From an uncultured Bacteroidia bacterium (GTDB lineage Bacteria; Bacteroidota; Bacteroidia; Bacteroidales; F082): 64,000 nt of DNA. The position numbers were made by a program, and so were the translations under genes. The stretch lies in the NCBI GenBank assembly GCA_902786745.1, contig CADADR010000002.1:359397-423396 (forward strand), in the 5' to 3' direction. Below are positions 44,274 to 53,098 of this stretch, piece by piece; positions within the stretch are counted from its first letter, which is position 1, and the number at the start of each line of letters is the position of its first letter. The notes under the pieces were generated by a model, which worked only from the letters and a program-made list of their open reading frames with translations, ran no database searches and was not told the DNA's origin.

Positions 44274-45098
44274 ATGAAGAAAACGCTACTCCTCATAGTC
44301 ATAATCCTTTCAACCTCAACCCTTTTCGCCTACGACCTCATCCATCCTATCGGGGGTCGTGCCGCTGCCATGGGAGGCTCGTCGGTGGCCTCACAAGGGC
44401 TGTGGGCCATGCAGAACAACCCTGCCGGCATGGCTAATCTGGACAAGATCAGCCTCGGCTTGTATTACGAAAACCGCTGGCTGCTCCCCGAGACGGCCTA
44501 CAAATGCGGCGCCTTCGCCCTACCTACCAAATTTGGCACCTTGGGACTTAGCTTCAACCAATTCGGCTCCTCAAAATACAACGAGAACAAACTGGGCCTC
44601 GCCTACGCCAAAGACTTCGGGCGCTACCTTCAAATCGGGCTCCAACTTGACTACCTCATGCTCAAGATTGGCAACGACTACGGCAAATTCAGCGCGCTTA
44701 CCTTCGAGCTGGGCATACAATCGCATGTCACCGACAAACTGACGCTGGGCACCTATGTTTTCAACCCCGTCAGCTTCAGTTTTGAGCAGACCCTCAACCA
44801 TGAGAAACTGCCCATCGTGATGCGTTTCGGACTGGCCTACCAGTTCACCAAAGACTTCGTCGGACAATGCGAGATCGAGAAAGACACCGAACGCGATGGC
44901 GTCAGCCTGCGTGGAGGCTTGGAATATGAGGCCATCAGGAACTTTTACATCCGTGCTGGTGTCCAGACCAACCCGGGCATCCTCAGCTTCGGGCTGGGTT
45001 ATGCCATCAGTTTCGCACAGATCAACGTGGCGGCACAGTTGCACAACGAATTGGGTGCCTCAGTACAAATCGGCATGATCTTCAGCATAGGTAAGTGA
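44274..45098 (+). CDS. PorV/FadL-like outer-membrane beta-barrel protein
   Basis: 274 residues. Signal peptide MKKTLLLIVIILSTSTLFAY, then the motif GGRAAAMGGSSVASQGLWAM followed by QNNPAGMANL, which is typical of PorV/PorQ/UPF0164-type FadL-fold barrels of Bacteroidota. Amphipathic strands continue to the C-terminal SVQIGMIFSIG. Such proteins take part in type IX secretion or lipid/small-molecule transport; which applies is unknown. The next gene starts 1 base after its stop and is likely a functional partner. Confidence 0.75.
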   Translation: MKKTLLLIVIILSTSTLFAYDLIHPIGGRAAAMGGSSVASQGLWAMQNNPAGMANLDKISLGLYYENRWLLPETAYKCGAFALPTKFGTLGLSFNQFGSSKYNENKLGLAYAKDFGRYLQIGLQLDYLMLKIGNDYGKFSALTFELGIQSHVTDKLTLGTYVFNPVSFSFEQTLNHEKLPIVMRFGLAYQFTKDFVGQCEIEKDTERDGVSLRGGLEYEAIRNFYIRAGVQTNPGILSFGLGYAISFAQINVAAQLHNELGASVQIGMIFSIGK

Positions 45099-45099
45099 T

Positions 45100-47268
45100 A
45101 TGAAACGCTTGGTCTTCATCATATTAGCCTTATCGTTCACCTTGTTTGCCAAGGCGCAAATCGCCATCGACACGCTCAGCGCCGACGCCTTGAACAATAT
45201 CCTCATCGAACAGGTGGAACGCTTGGCCGAAGACGGCGATGATGATGCCGATTACGAAGACCTCCTGGAAAACTACATCTTCCTCAGCGAGAATCCCGTC
45301 AACCTCAACAGCGACGAGGTCATGCGTCTGGTGGAGCTGCGCCTGCTCAGCGTATTCCAATACGAAGAACTGCAGAAATACCGCCGTTTCTATGGTGACT
45401 TCATGTTTCTCGATGAGTTGGAGATGGTGGAAGGCTTCGACGAGCAAACTTTAGCCATCATCCGACCCGTGGTTTGCATCGAGAAAGACCAAAGCAAGGA
45501 CAAAATCGCCTTCAACAAGATGGCACGTTATGGCAAGCACCAATTGGTGGGGCGTTACGAGCAAGTCCTCGAAAAGCAACAAGGTTACCTACCCATTGAC
45601 GACTCTGCCCTCCTCGCCAAGCCCAATTCACGCTACCTCGGCAGTCCTCAGAAATATCAGCTGAAATACACCTATAACTATAGGAATAAGATCAGGGCGG
45701 GATTTGTCCTTGAGAAAGATGCGGGCGAGATGTTCTTCAGCGATAAGGTTAGCGACACCCTACAGAAACTCTTGGGCAGCCAATACCATCGTGGCTTCGA
45801 CTTCGCTGGTTTTCACCTCTTTGCCAAGGACTTGGGCATCGTCAAAACCGCAGCCTTAGGCGACTACCAAATTGCCTTCGGTCAAGGCTTGACGCTATGG
45901 TCGGGCATGAGCTTCGGCAAGGCGGGTGCAGGCAGCAGCGTGATGAAACAAGGACGCGGCATCACGGCCAAAGCCTCGGCCAGCGAGTATGCCTTCATGC
46001 GTGGTGCAGCCGTCACATTAGGCAAAGGACCCCTTGAAGGGACCCTGTTCTACTCCAACCGCATGATCGACGCCAACGTCAGCGCGGCCGACACCTTGGA
46101 TAACGAAGCCGAACTCGTCAGCAGCCTGCAAGAGACAGGCTATCACCGCACCCTTAGCGAGCTACAAGACCGCCATGCCATACGTCAGCAGGTCGTCGGC
46201 GGACATCTGGCCTACGCCATCGCCCATTTTGAGGTAGGCTACACTGCCCATCACACTTGGCTCAGTGTTCCCCTCGAACTCAAGCCAAGCCATTACAACC
46301 AGTTCTACTTCCAAGGACAACGCCTCACTAACCAAGGCCTTGACTTCAAATATGTGAAAGGTAAATATGCAGTTTTTGGCGAAGTTGCAATGAGTATGAA
46401 CTTTGATAGCACGGCCCTTCGACAGGCTCAGGGACCGTTGGATTTTGCGGGATTAATTGGATTGACCGTAAAACCCGCAGGATATCTTAACTTCACCATC
46501 CTATACCGTGACTACGGCAAGGCCTACCAAAACCTTTTAGGCAACGCCTTCGGTGAAGGCGGACGCAACCAAGGGCAACGCGGCATTTATCTCGGTCTGG
46601 AGGCTGCTCCCGCACCCTATTGGAACCTCCTCGCCTACGCCGACCAGTTCCAGTTCACCTGGCTGACCTCACAAGTCAACGCTCCGAGCCGTGGCCACGA
46701 CTACTACCTGCGCATCAGCCATAGCTTCAACCGCCGCACACAAGCCTATCTGCAGTTCCGCTCCAAGACCAAGATGAAGAACTCCACCGACGGCATGGTG
46801 TTCAGCCACTACCCCATCCTCTACACCAAAAACACCGTCCGTTTCAACATCAATTACCAGATTGGTTGGGACTTGCATTGCACCAACAAGGCTGAATACG
46901 CCCACTACCGTAATGAGGACGGCAGCAACGAACACGGTTATTTCCTCTGCCAGGACATCGCCTACAAGCCCGAAAACAAGCCATTCAGCCTCACCTTCCG
47001 CTATGCCATTTTCGACGCGCAGGACTACAACGCACGCATCTACGCTTACGAAAACGATGTGCTATACTCATTCAGTGTGCCCGCCCTTTACGGCAAAGGC
47101 ATGAGGGTTTATCTCTTAGGAAAGGTTAAGCTGTTCAACGCCTTGACACTCTACGCCCGCATCGGCCGCACCATCTACAGCGATCGTAACGAGGTCGGCA
47201 GCGGCTTGACGCTAATTGAGGGAAATCACAAGACGGATTTGAAGGTTGAGGCAATTTGGAAACTCTAA
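45100..47268 (+). CDS. Helix-hairpin-helix plus outer-membrane barrel protein with in-frame repeat insertion
   Basis: 722 residues. Signal peptide MKRLVFIILALSFTLFAKAQ. Residues about 40-125 contain ComEA-like helix-hairpin-helix units (ENPVNLNSDEVMRLVELRLL, FLDELEMVEGFDEQTLAIIR), then a long beta-barrel region (for example GDYQIAFGQGLTLWSGMSFG) to the C-terminus. This architecture is a known Bacteroidota envelope family of unknown function; the HhH part is periplasmic and so may not bind DNA. At about residues 437-446 the sequence TALRQAQGPLD comes from the dispersed repeat at 46412-46437, probably in a loop. It converges with the CotH gene 2 bases away. Confidence 0.8.
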   Translation: MKRLVFIILALSFTLFAKAQIAIDTLSADALNNILIEQVERLAEDGDDDADYEDLLENYIFLSENPVNLNSDEVMRLVELRLLSVFQYEELQKYRRFYGDFMFLDELEMVEGFDEQTLAIIRPVVCIEKDQSKDKIAFNKMARYGKHQLVGRYEQVLEKQQGYLPIDDSALLAKPNSRYLGSPQKYQLKYTYNYRNKIRAGFVLEKDAGEMFFSDKVSDTLQKLLGSQYHRGFDFAGFHLFAKDLGIVKTAALGDYQIAFGQGLTLWSGMSFGKAGAGSSVMKQGRGITAKASASEYAFMRGAAVTLGKGPLEGTLFYSNRMIDANVSAADTLDNEAELVSSLQETGYHRTLSELQDRHAIRQQVVGGHLAYAIAHFEVGYTAHHTWLSVPLELKPSHYNQFYFQGQRLTNQGLDFKYVKGKYAVFGEVAMSMNFDSTALRQAQGPLDFAGLIGLTVKPAGYLNFTILYRDYGKAYQNLLGNAFGEGGRNQGQRGIYLGLEAAPAPYWNLLAYADQFQFTWLTSQVNAPSRGHDYYLRISHSFNRRTQAYLQFRSKTKMKNSTDGMVFSHYPILYTKNTVRFNINYQIGWDLHCTNKAEYAHYRNEDGSNEHGYFLCQDIAYKPENKPFSLTFRYAIFDAQDYNARIYAYENDVLYSFSVPALYGKGMRVYLLGKVKLFNALTLYARIGRTIYSDRNEVGSGLTLIEGNHKTDLKVEAIWKL
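46412..46437. repeat. Dispersed palindromic repeat, copy 3 (inside HhH/barrel gene)
   Basis: CGGCCCTTCGACAGGCTCAG followed by GGACCG, the cleanest copy. The arms CGGCCCTT and AGGGACCG pair in 7 of 8 positions. It is translated as ALRQAQGPL. Confidence 0.8.
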
Positions 47269-47270
47269 GG

Positions 47271-48884
47271 TTATTCCACCACCACCCTATCCACCTGCTG
47301 TCGTCCATCCACTAAGGTCACCAAAGTGTAAACGCCTTGGCTCAGACCTTGTGTGGCAATGACAAAAGCTTGGGTTGTTGCCGCATTGGAATAGACCTGT
47401 CTGCCCGTCATATCATACAGCTTGACTGAAGCCTCACATGGCTCAGCAAAACGGATGTTGACACGGTCTTTGGCAGGGTTTGGGAAGACTTCAACCATTC
47501 GAGTCGGCTCTTCGACAGGCTCAGGCTCCTCGACGCCCCAAGTGCCACAGCCAGCATTGATTTCACCGTCCAAATAATTGAAGCGGTTGTCCAACCAATC
47601 GCGCATATAGTCCAATTGACTTTCGTCGACGCTAAAGGCAGGCCATGCCTCATGCTCGCGCTCGTAGGCACCGCTTTCCACTAAGGCTTCGTATTGGTTT
47701 TGAACCATCTCCATGATATGCTCCGTGGTCAGGATGTCGTTACGCAAGGCGTTGTATCTGACTTTCGCCAAAGCCACAAAGCCATTGTCGTAGCAGTCCT
47801 GCGTTAAACGGTCGTAGAAGCCATTGCTCTTCAAACCTGCCGTGTTGTTGGTATGACTACCATCGGTGTCTAAACCCCAGATGGCATCCAGGTCCCAAGG
47901 CAAGTACATATAGGTGCTCGACTTTTTGTAACGGGCCAAAAACAGGTTGCGTCCCATGTTGTCCATGGCCATCACGCTATTGATAAACAGATAGTAATCA
48001 ATGGCATTGGCTTGGTCGAATTGCGCGGAATATTGCGAATAGAACACATTGTCGGAGGCATTCATCACAAAGTTGGTGAAATTGTAAAGATGGCTCCAGT
48101 TGATGGCCGTGTCGCTCTCGTTGGGATAAACCCATTCGTAGTTGTCCCAAGTGTCAAGCGTATTGTCGAAACCGGGCAGGCTATCGAACGTCGGAGCGCC
48201 AGGGCCGTTGCCTTTATAAAGCAGCCCCCTCAATTCGCCATTGTATTTGCGCAACCCGAGTTGTTTGCGGTCCATACGCTCCGTCAAGGCATAAACGCCC
48301 ATATACTCGTCATTGATAAACACATCGGCATAGACCATACGAATGCCTGGCAAGGCATCGGGCTCGTTCTCGACATAAGGCAGCTGATACATCTCCATCC
48401 ACAACTCGTTGGCCACCTTGTCGCGGAGACGCAACGGCTGTGCCCACATGGCCTCAAGGTTCCAGTCGTCGTCGCTACGAAGCCCGAGGAAGGTTGTATC
48501 AGCCATCTCGGCACCCGTCTCGTCAGCCCAAAGCTCCACACGATAGGATTTTTTGTCGTATTGCTGCGACGAGGTGCCACGGATCTTGAATCCTGCGTGC
48601 ATCGTGACGACATTGCCATCGGCATCTGCCACATTGATAATGCCATGCACAGCGGGCGAGTTGACAATCGGACCATCGGTGGTGATGGTGATCAAAGGCA
48701 TCTCGCTACGATAACAAGTATATCTTTCTCCCCTAACCTCTACAAACTCCTTGAAAGGCTTCATACCCTCAGACAGTCTGCTCGTCACCACAACGATTTT
48801 CTTCTCATGGTCGATGCCGTAGGTCTGCGCCGACATCACCATGGTCAATAGCGCCAAAACAATGATTAAAAATGTTTTCTTCAT
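47271..48884 (-). CDS. Secreted CotH-like protein with type IX sorting domain
   Basis: 537 residues from ATG 48884; a TTG at 48896 lies inside the promoter box. Signal peptide MKKTFLIIVLALLTMVMSAQ. The CotH kinase-like core has GFKIRGTSSQQYDKKSYRVE, WNLEAMWAQPLRLRDKVANE, and the metal-binding YLPWDLDAIWG (DxD). The C-terminus from about 465 (VFPNPAKDRVNIRFAEPCEA to the end) is a type A T9SS sorting domain. CotH-like proteins phosphorylate extracellular proteins in spore formers; the target here is unknown. A diverged copy of the dispersed repeat encodes the EEPEPVEEP linker just before the sorting domain. Confidence 0.88.
   Translation of the reverse strand: MKKTFLIIVLALLTMVMSAQTYGIDHEKKIVVVTSRLSEGMKPFKEFVEVRGERYTCYRSEMPLITITTDGPIVNSPAVHGIINVADADGNVVTMHAGFKIRGTSSQQYDKKSYRVELWADETGAEMADTTFLGLRSDDDWNLEAMWAQPLRLRDKVANELWMEMYQLPYVENEPDALPGIRMVYADVFINDEYMGVYALTERMDRKQLGLRKYNGELRGLLYKGNGPGAPTFDSLPGFDNTLDTWDNYEWVYPNESDTAINWSHLYNFTNFVMNASDNVFYSQYSAQFDQANAIDYYLFINSVMAMDNMGRNLFLARYKKSSTYMYLPWDLDAIWGLDTDGSHTNNTAGLKSNGFYDRLTQDCYDNGFVALAKVRYNALRNDILTTEHIMEMVQNQYEALVESGAYEREHEAWPAFSVDESQLDYMRDWLDNRFNYLDGEINAGCGTWGVEEPEPVEEPTRMVEVFPNPAKDRVNIRFAEPCEASVKLYDMTGRQVYSNAATTQAFVIATQGLSQGVYTLVTLVDGRQQVDRVVVE
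47505..47529. repeat. Dispersed palindromic repeat, diverged copy 4 (inside CotH gene)
   Basis: CGGCTCTTCGACAGGCTCAG followed by GCTCC. The core CTTCGACAGGCTCAGG is identical to copy 3 with changes in both arms. It encodes the acidic EPVEEP linker in a different reading frame from the other two coding copies. Confidence 0.55.
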
Positions 48885-48893
48885 ATAAATATC

Positions 48894-48901
48894 CAAAAAT
48901 A
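48894..48901 (-). promoter_or_regulatory. Bacteroidota -7 box for the CotH-like gene
   Basis: The minus strand reads TATTTTTG, 10 bases before ATG 48884. It overlaps the alternative TTG start and so rules it out. Confidence 0.6.
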
Positions 48902-48938
48902 TAAAAGACTCTTTAATTCAACATTCAGCATTCAGCAT

Positions 48939-51155
48939 TCAATCAATTCGTACTACCTCCATAATCCCCTCAATGGCTTTCAGCCTGACAATGAGTTGCT
49001 CCAAGGCCTCCACATCGGAGATCTGAAGCACAATCCTGCCTTCAAAAAAGCCTTCCTTGTCGGAGTTGAGGGCGATATTTTTCATGTTCACCTCCAAGTC
49101 TTCGGAGATGACCTTAGTGATTTTGCCGAGCAATCCCATCACATCACGGCCATAGATACGAATGGTAGCCTGCGACCCTTGATTCTCGATGCCGTTCCAT
49201 TTCACGTTGATGATGCGGTAGCCATAACGCTGCTGCATGCTCTTGGCGTTGGGGCAGTTGGTGCGGTGTATGCTGATGGTGCCGTCGCTGGTGACAAATC
49301 CGAAGACGCGGTCGCCAGGAATGGGGTTGCAGCATTTGGCCAATTTGTAGGTCACGTTGTCGATGTCCTCGCCGATAGAGAGCGACTCTTCCGCATCGGC
49401 AGACTGCTCTTTTTTTGTCGACTCAATCTGCTCAGGCACAGGCCTTTCTGCTTTCTCGGCACTCTCTCCAAACTTTGAGCTCAAAAAGCGTTTGACGTCG
49501 GCAATGTCGATTTTCTCAGTGGAGATCTGATGATAGAGCTGCAGCGAGTTCTCCAGTTTGAACTCCTTCACCAGCATGTCGATCACGGTCTCGGAGAATG
49601 GCAGCTTCCAGTTCTTCAGTCGGCGCTGCAACATGCCCTTGCCCAGTTCCGATTCCTTCAGCTCCTCCTCTTTCAGGTAACGTCTGATCTTGTTTTTGGC
49701 CTTCTCGGTAACCACCACATTGAGCCAGTCGGCACGCGGCGACTGTTTCTTGCTTGTGATGATTTCCACCTTGTCGCCATTGGTCAACACATGACGAATG
49801 GGGACCATATGCCCGTTGACACGAGCGCCATTGCAGGTCTCGCCCACCTTCGTATGCACTTCGTATGCGAAATCGAGCACAGTGGAACCGATGGGCAGCT
49901 GCTTCAGGTCGCCTTCGGGCGTAAAGATGAATATCTTATCAGATTTATAGATCTTTCTGTACGAGTTCTCAAACGACACCAGACCTGGGTTCTCCAACAC
50001 CTCGCGCACGTTGAGCAGCCACTCCTCAGAGGTCTGTTTCTCCCCCTTATAGAGATAGTGTGCCGCCTGCCCCGTCTCAGCGATGTCGTCCATACGGGTG
50101 GTGCGTATCTGCACCTCAAACCACAACTTGTCGTCGTATTTCACCGTGGTGTGCAGCGACTCATAACCTGATGCCTTGGGCTTGGTGATCCAATCGCGAA
50201 GACGTTCCGGCATTGGGTCGTAGATATTGGTAATGGCCGAATAAACACTCCAGCAGCACTCCTGCTCGTCCTTCAAGGCACAGCGAATGATGACACGCGC
50301 CGCCATCAGGTCGTAAACCTCCTCAAACGGCACATTTTGGGCACGCATCTTGGCATAAATGGAAGGAATGGATTTCAAACGCCACTTCACGGTATAGGCG
50401 AACTTAGGTTTACCGTTTCTCTTCGTGCGCTCCAACTCAGCATCGATACCCTCCGAAATGCGGGCGATGAACTTTTCAGCGGTCTGCCTACGGGCCTCCT
50501 TGCTGGCCTCGATCTTGGCCTCAATCTCATGGAAGATCTCAGGGGTCTCATACAGCATCAGCTTCTCTTCGAGCTCAGCCTTCAGCTTATACAATCCCAG
50601 TCGATGAACGATAGGAATATAGATGTATTTGATCTCATGGAAATACTTCGAAAGCCGGTCGGCATCCACATCGTTTTGGTTGCGCACGTCATACACACGG
50701 TGCACAATCTTCAGCAACACCGACCGCATGTCGTCGATCAACGAGAGGAACAACACCTGGAAGTTGTCGGAGTTATAGGCCACTTTCTCCGTATCAAGCC
50801 TCGATATCTCACTGAAATCCTCAAGGATAATGGCCACGGTCTTACCAAACTGCTGTTCCAGTTCCTTGAGACTCACCCCCTCTTTGTAGTCGATGCCGTG
50901 AAGGAACGACGCCACCACGGAAATATAGCCCAAGCCCACCTCGATCACGGCGCTACGGCCCATCTCGATGAGGTGATACATATAAGCCTTGCCTGAAAGC
51001 AAATAACGTCCGTCGTATTTCTCCAAGCAAAAGCGGAAAGCCTTGTCAATCAAGGCCAAATGCTCGGGCGCGTTGACGAAAGGATGGATGTCGTCAAGCA
51101 TGCTCTCATAGGCCTGCTGAATGGCCAAAATCTCCAAAGAAGTGTAACCCGCCAT
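48939..51155 (-). CDS. RelA/SpoT-family (p)ppGpp synthetase with degenerate HD hydrolase
   Basis: 738 residues from ATG 51155, which overlaps the clpS stop by one base (TAATG). HD-type domain, synthetase domain, TGS and ACT follow in the normal order. The synthetase looks intact: YDLMAARVII (catalytic-type Asp), KASGYESLHTTVKY, and FEVQIRT (catalytic-type Glu), with a basic RLRD segment. The TGS has FIFTPEGDLKQLP and the Cys-rich motif is KCCNPIPGDRV. In the HD domain the usual HDxxED reads HGIDYK (His86-Gly87) and the later LADR reads IVHR, so two metal ligands are lost. I infer a synthetase-only, RelA-like enzyme; family members make (p)ppGpp from GTP/GDP and ATP. Confidence 0.9.
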   Translation of the reverse strand: MAGYTSLEILAIQQAYESMLDDIHPFVNAPEHLALIDKAFRFCLEKYDGRYLLSGKAYMYHLIEMGRSAVIEVGLGYISVVASFLHGIDYKEGVSLKELEQQFGKTVAIILEDFSEISRLDTEKVAYNSDNFQVLFLSLIDDMRSVLLKIVHRVYDVRNQNDVDADRLSKYFHEIKYIYIPIVHRLGLYKLKAELEEKLMLYETPEIFHEIEAKIEASKEARRQTAEKFIARISEGIDAELERTKRNGKPKFAYTVKWRLKSIPSIYAKMRAQNVPFEEVYDLMAARVIIRCALKDEQECCWSVYSAITNIYDPMPERLRDWITKPKASGYESLHTTVKYDDKLWFEVQIRTTRMDDIAETGQAAHYLYKGEKQTSEEWLLNVREVLENPGLVSFENSYRKIYKSDKIFIFTPEGDLKQLPIGSTVLDFAYEVHTKVGETCNGARVNGHMVPIRHVLTNGDKVEIITSKKQSPRADWLNVVVTEKAKNKIRRYLKEEELKESELGKGMLQRRLKNWKLPFSETVIDMLVKEFKLENSLQLYHQISTEKIDIADVKRFLSSKFGESAEKAERPVPEQIESTKKEQSADAEESLSIGEDIDNVTYKLAKCCNPIPGDRVFGFVTSDGTISIHRTNCPNAKSMQQRYGYRIINVKWNGIENQGSQATIRIYGRDVMGLLGKITKVISEDLEVNMKNIALNSDKEGFFEGRIVLQISDVEALEQLIVRLKAIEGIMEVVRID

Positions 51156-51430
51156 TAGTCCGTTATTTTCACAGTAAGTTGATGGCCAAGGAGGATGTCG
51201 TAATAAGGTTTCAACTCCTCGAAACTGCCATGCATGACGGCGCATTTGCCTTTGTAATGCGTGATCCAAGCGCAGGTCTCAGCCTGCTCGCGGGTATGAT
51301 GGCACACCTTCATCAAGGTGTCGATGACATATTCAAACGTGTTTACGTCGTCGTTGATGAGCAGGAGACTCTTCTCATTCTCTATCAATTCCTCTTCCAG
51401 GACATCAACGTTTTCCTGTTCCTTGTTCAT
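51155..51430 (-). CDS. clpS: ClpS adaptor for the ClpAP/ClpCP protease
   Basis: 91 residues from ATG 51430 (an in-frame ATG at 51463 adds 11 residues without family support). The ClpS fold is clear: LLLINDDVNTFEYVIDTLMK, then CHHTREQAETCAWITHYKGK. The NDDVNT segment and the T-x-x-QAE helix form the N-degron pocket. ClpS delivers N-end-rule substrates to ClpA/ClpC. Its stop codon overlaps the rel start by one base, so the two are coupled, linking regulated proteolysis with the stringent response. Confidence 0.9.
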   Translation of the reverse strand: MNKEQENVDVLEEELIENEKSLLLINDDVNTFEYVIDTLMKVCHHTREQAETCAWITHYKGKCAVMHGSFEELKPYYDILLGHQLTVKITD

Positions 51431-51511
51431 TTCAAAACTAAATTCGGGGGTAAAAATACACATTATTTCCCAATTGGTGACCGAAAAAGGATACCTTAGT
51501 GTTTTTTTTCC

Positions 51512-51519
51512 TACTTTTG
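51512..51519 (+). promoter_or_regulatory. Bacteroidota -7 box for the flippase gene
   Basis: TACTTTTGC matches the consensus, 22 bases before ATG 51542. Confidence 0.6.
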
Positions 51520-51541
51520 CCCTCCGAACAATGATGTCGTA

Positions 51542-53032
51542 ATGCAGAACCGTTTCATCAAGAATATCATATTTCTACTGTTTCTCAACCTGTTGGTGAA
51601 GCCTTTCTGGATTCTCGGCATCGACCGTGAGGTGCAAAACCTGCTCGGCGACGCCTCATACGGCACCTACCAGGCCTTGTTCAACTTCTCTTATCTCTTC
51701 TATATCCTGCTCGACCTCGGCATCACCAACTTCAACAGCCGTGCCGTGGCACAAGACCCGAAGAACCTTTCAAAACACTTCGGAGGGCTCACCGAAATCA
51801 AGCTCCTGCTCGGACTGCTCTATGCCGTGGTCATCTTTGTCGTCGGCTATTTCTGCGGTTACAACGAAGGCTTGAAACTCAAGCTGTTGTTCTGGTGCGG
51901 CCTCAACCAAATCCTATTGTCGTTCATCCTCTTCCTCAGGTCGAACATACAAGGGCTACTGCTGTTTAAGCAAGACAGCATCCTGAGCGTCTTCGACCGC
52001 GTGCTGGCCATCGTCATCATGTGTCTCGTGCTGTGGAGCGGGTGGTTCCCGAGGGAGAAGTTCAACGCCATCTGGTACCTGCAAGCCCAGACATTAGCGT
52101 ATATCTGCACACTGATTTTCGCTCTGACCGTCGTGCTTCGCCATGCCGAAAGCATTAGCTTCAAGATCAACTTCCAGTTCTTCAAGGAAATCCTCAAGCA
52201 AAGCCTGCCTTTCGCCTTGCTGGTCCTCCTGATGAGTGTCTACAGCCGCATCGAGCCCGTCCTGCTTGAACGACTTCTCGACGACAAGGGTGTACAAGCC
52301 GGTATCTACAGCCGTGCCTACCGCCTCTTCGACGCGGGCAACAATATCTCCAACCTTTTCGCCATCATGCTGTTGCCCATGTTCACGGCAACGTTGAAAA
52401 ACAAGCCCGAGCTTAACAACCTTATCAAGACTTCGTTCAACGTCATCGTGGCTATGGCTGGTATCGTATTGATCATGTGCATTTTCTACAACCGCGAAAT
52501 CATGCAGATGATGTATAGCCCTGAAGAAGCCGAGACCGAAAGCGCTTACCTCTTGCGCATCGGTCAATATGCCAAGGTGTTCCCGCTATTGATGGGTAGC
52601 TTCTTCTGCTTGTCGACGACCTACGTCTTCGGCACCTTACTTACCGCCAACGGCAGCCTCAAGCAGCTCAACCTCGTGGCAGCGGCTGGCGTGGTCATCA
52701 ACATCCTGCTCAACCTGATTGTCATCCCTCGTTTCAAGTCGGTAGGCGCCGCCACCACAAGCCTCTGCGTACAAGCCTTGACGGCATTTTTGCAATACCT
52801 CCTTGCCAGACGCATCCTCAAGTTCAATATGGGTGGTCGCTATTGGATGCATATTCTCCTCTTCTTGGCCACCACCGCCCTGACCACCCTCTTGGTCAAG
52901 CAGCTGAACCTCAACTGGATCGTCGCCTTCCTCATCACTTTTGCCATCAACTGCGGCGCCATTTTCTTTACCCGTCTGGTCAGCCTCAAGGAAATCGTCA
53001 GCCTCGTCCTTCCCAAGGAAAAAAAGGGCTAA
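51542..53032 (+). CDS. Wzx/MOP-type polysaccharide flippase
   Basis: 496 residues with about 12-14 TM segments. It begins IKNIIFLLFLNLLVKPFWIL and contains RSNIQGLLLFKQDSILSVFD and RVEP-like SRIEPVLLERLLDDKGVQAG, then a polysaccharide-synthesis C-terminal region. The MOP superfamily moves lipid-linked glycans or peptidoglycan precursor across the inner membrane. It lies upstream of two Wzz-like genes and an O-antigen ligase-like gene, so a surface glycan is the likely cargo. There are no glycosyltransferase genes next to it. Confidence 0.85.
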   Translation: MQNRFIKNIIFLLFLNLLVKPFWILGIDREVQNLLGDASYGTYQALFNFSYLFYILLDLGITNFNSRAVAQDPKNLSKHFGGLTEIKLLLGLLYAVVIFVVGYFCGYNEGLKLKLLFWCGLNQILLSFILFLRSNIQGLLLFKQDSILSVFDRVLAIVIMCLVLWSGWFPREKFNAIWYLQAQTLAYICTLIFALTVVLRHAESISFKINFQFFKEILKQSLPFALLVLLMSVYSRIEPVLLERLLDDKGVQAGIYSRAYRLFDAGNNISNLFAIMLLPMFTATLKNKPELNNLIKTSFNVIVAMAGIVLIMCIFYNREIMQMMYSPEEAETESAYLLRIGQYAKVFPLLMGSFFCLSTTYVFGTLLTANGSLKQLNLVAAAGVVINILLNLIVIPRFKSVGAATTSLCVQALTAFLQYLLARRILKFNMGGRYWMHILLFLATTALTTLLVKQLNLNWIVAFLITFAINCGAIFFTRLVSLKEIVSLVLPKEKKG

Positions 53033-53068
53033 TTTGACTTTTTTCATTGCCATTTCAAGGGAAATCCC

Positions 53069-53076
53069 TATTTTTG
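53069..53076 (+). promoter_or_regulatory. Bacteroidota -7 box for the Wzz genes
   Basis: TATTTTTG matches the consensus, 22 bases before ATG 53099; it gives the chain-length genes a promoter separate from the flippase. Confidence 0.55.
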
Positions 53077-53098
53077 GCAACTTATTCTACACATAAAT

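Noticed and set aside
46412..46437. Insertion sequence or transposon end
   Set aside because: The element is a 26-base palindrome without transposase, target duplication or paired end; it is a dispersed repeat.
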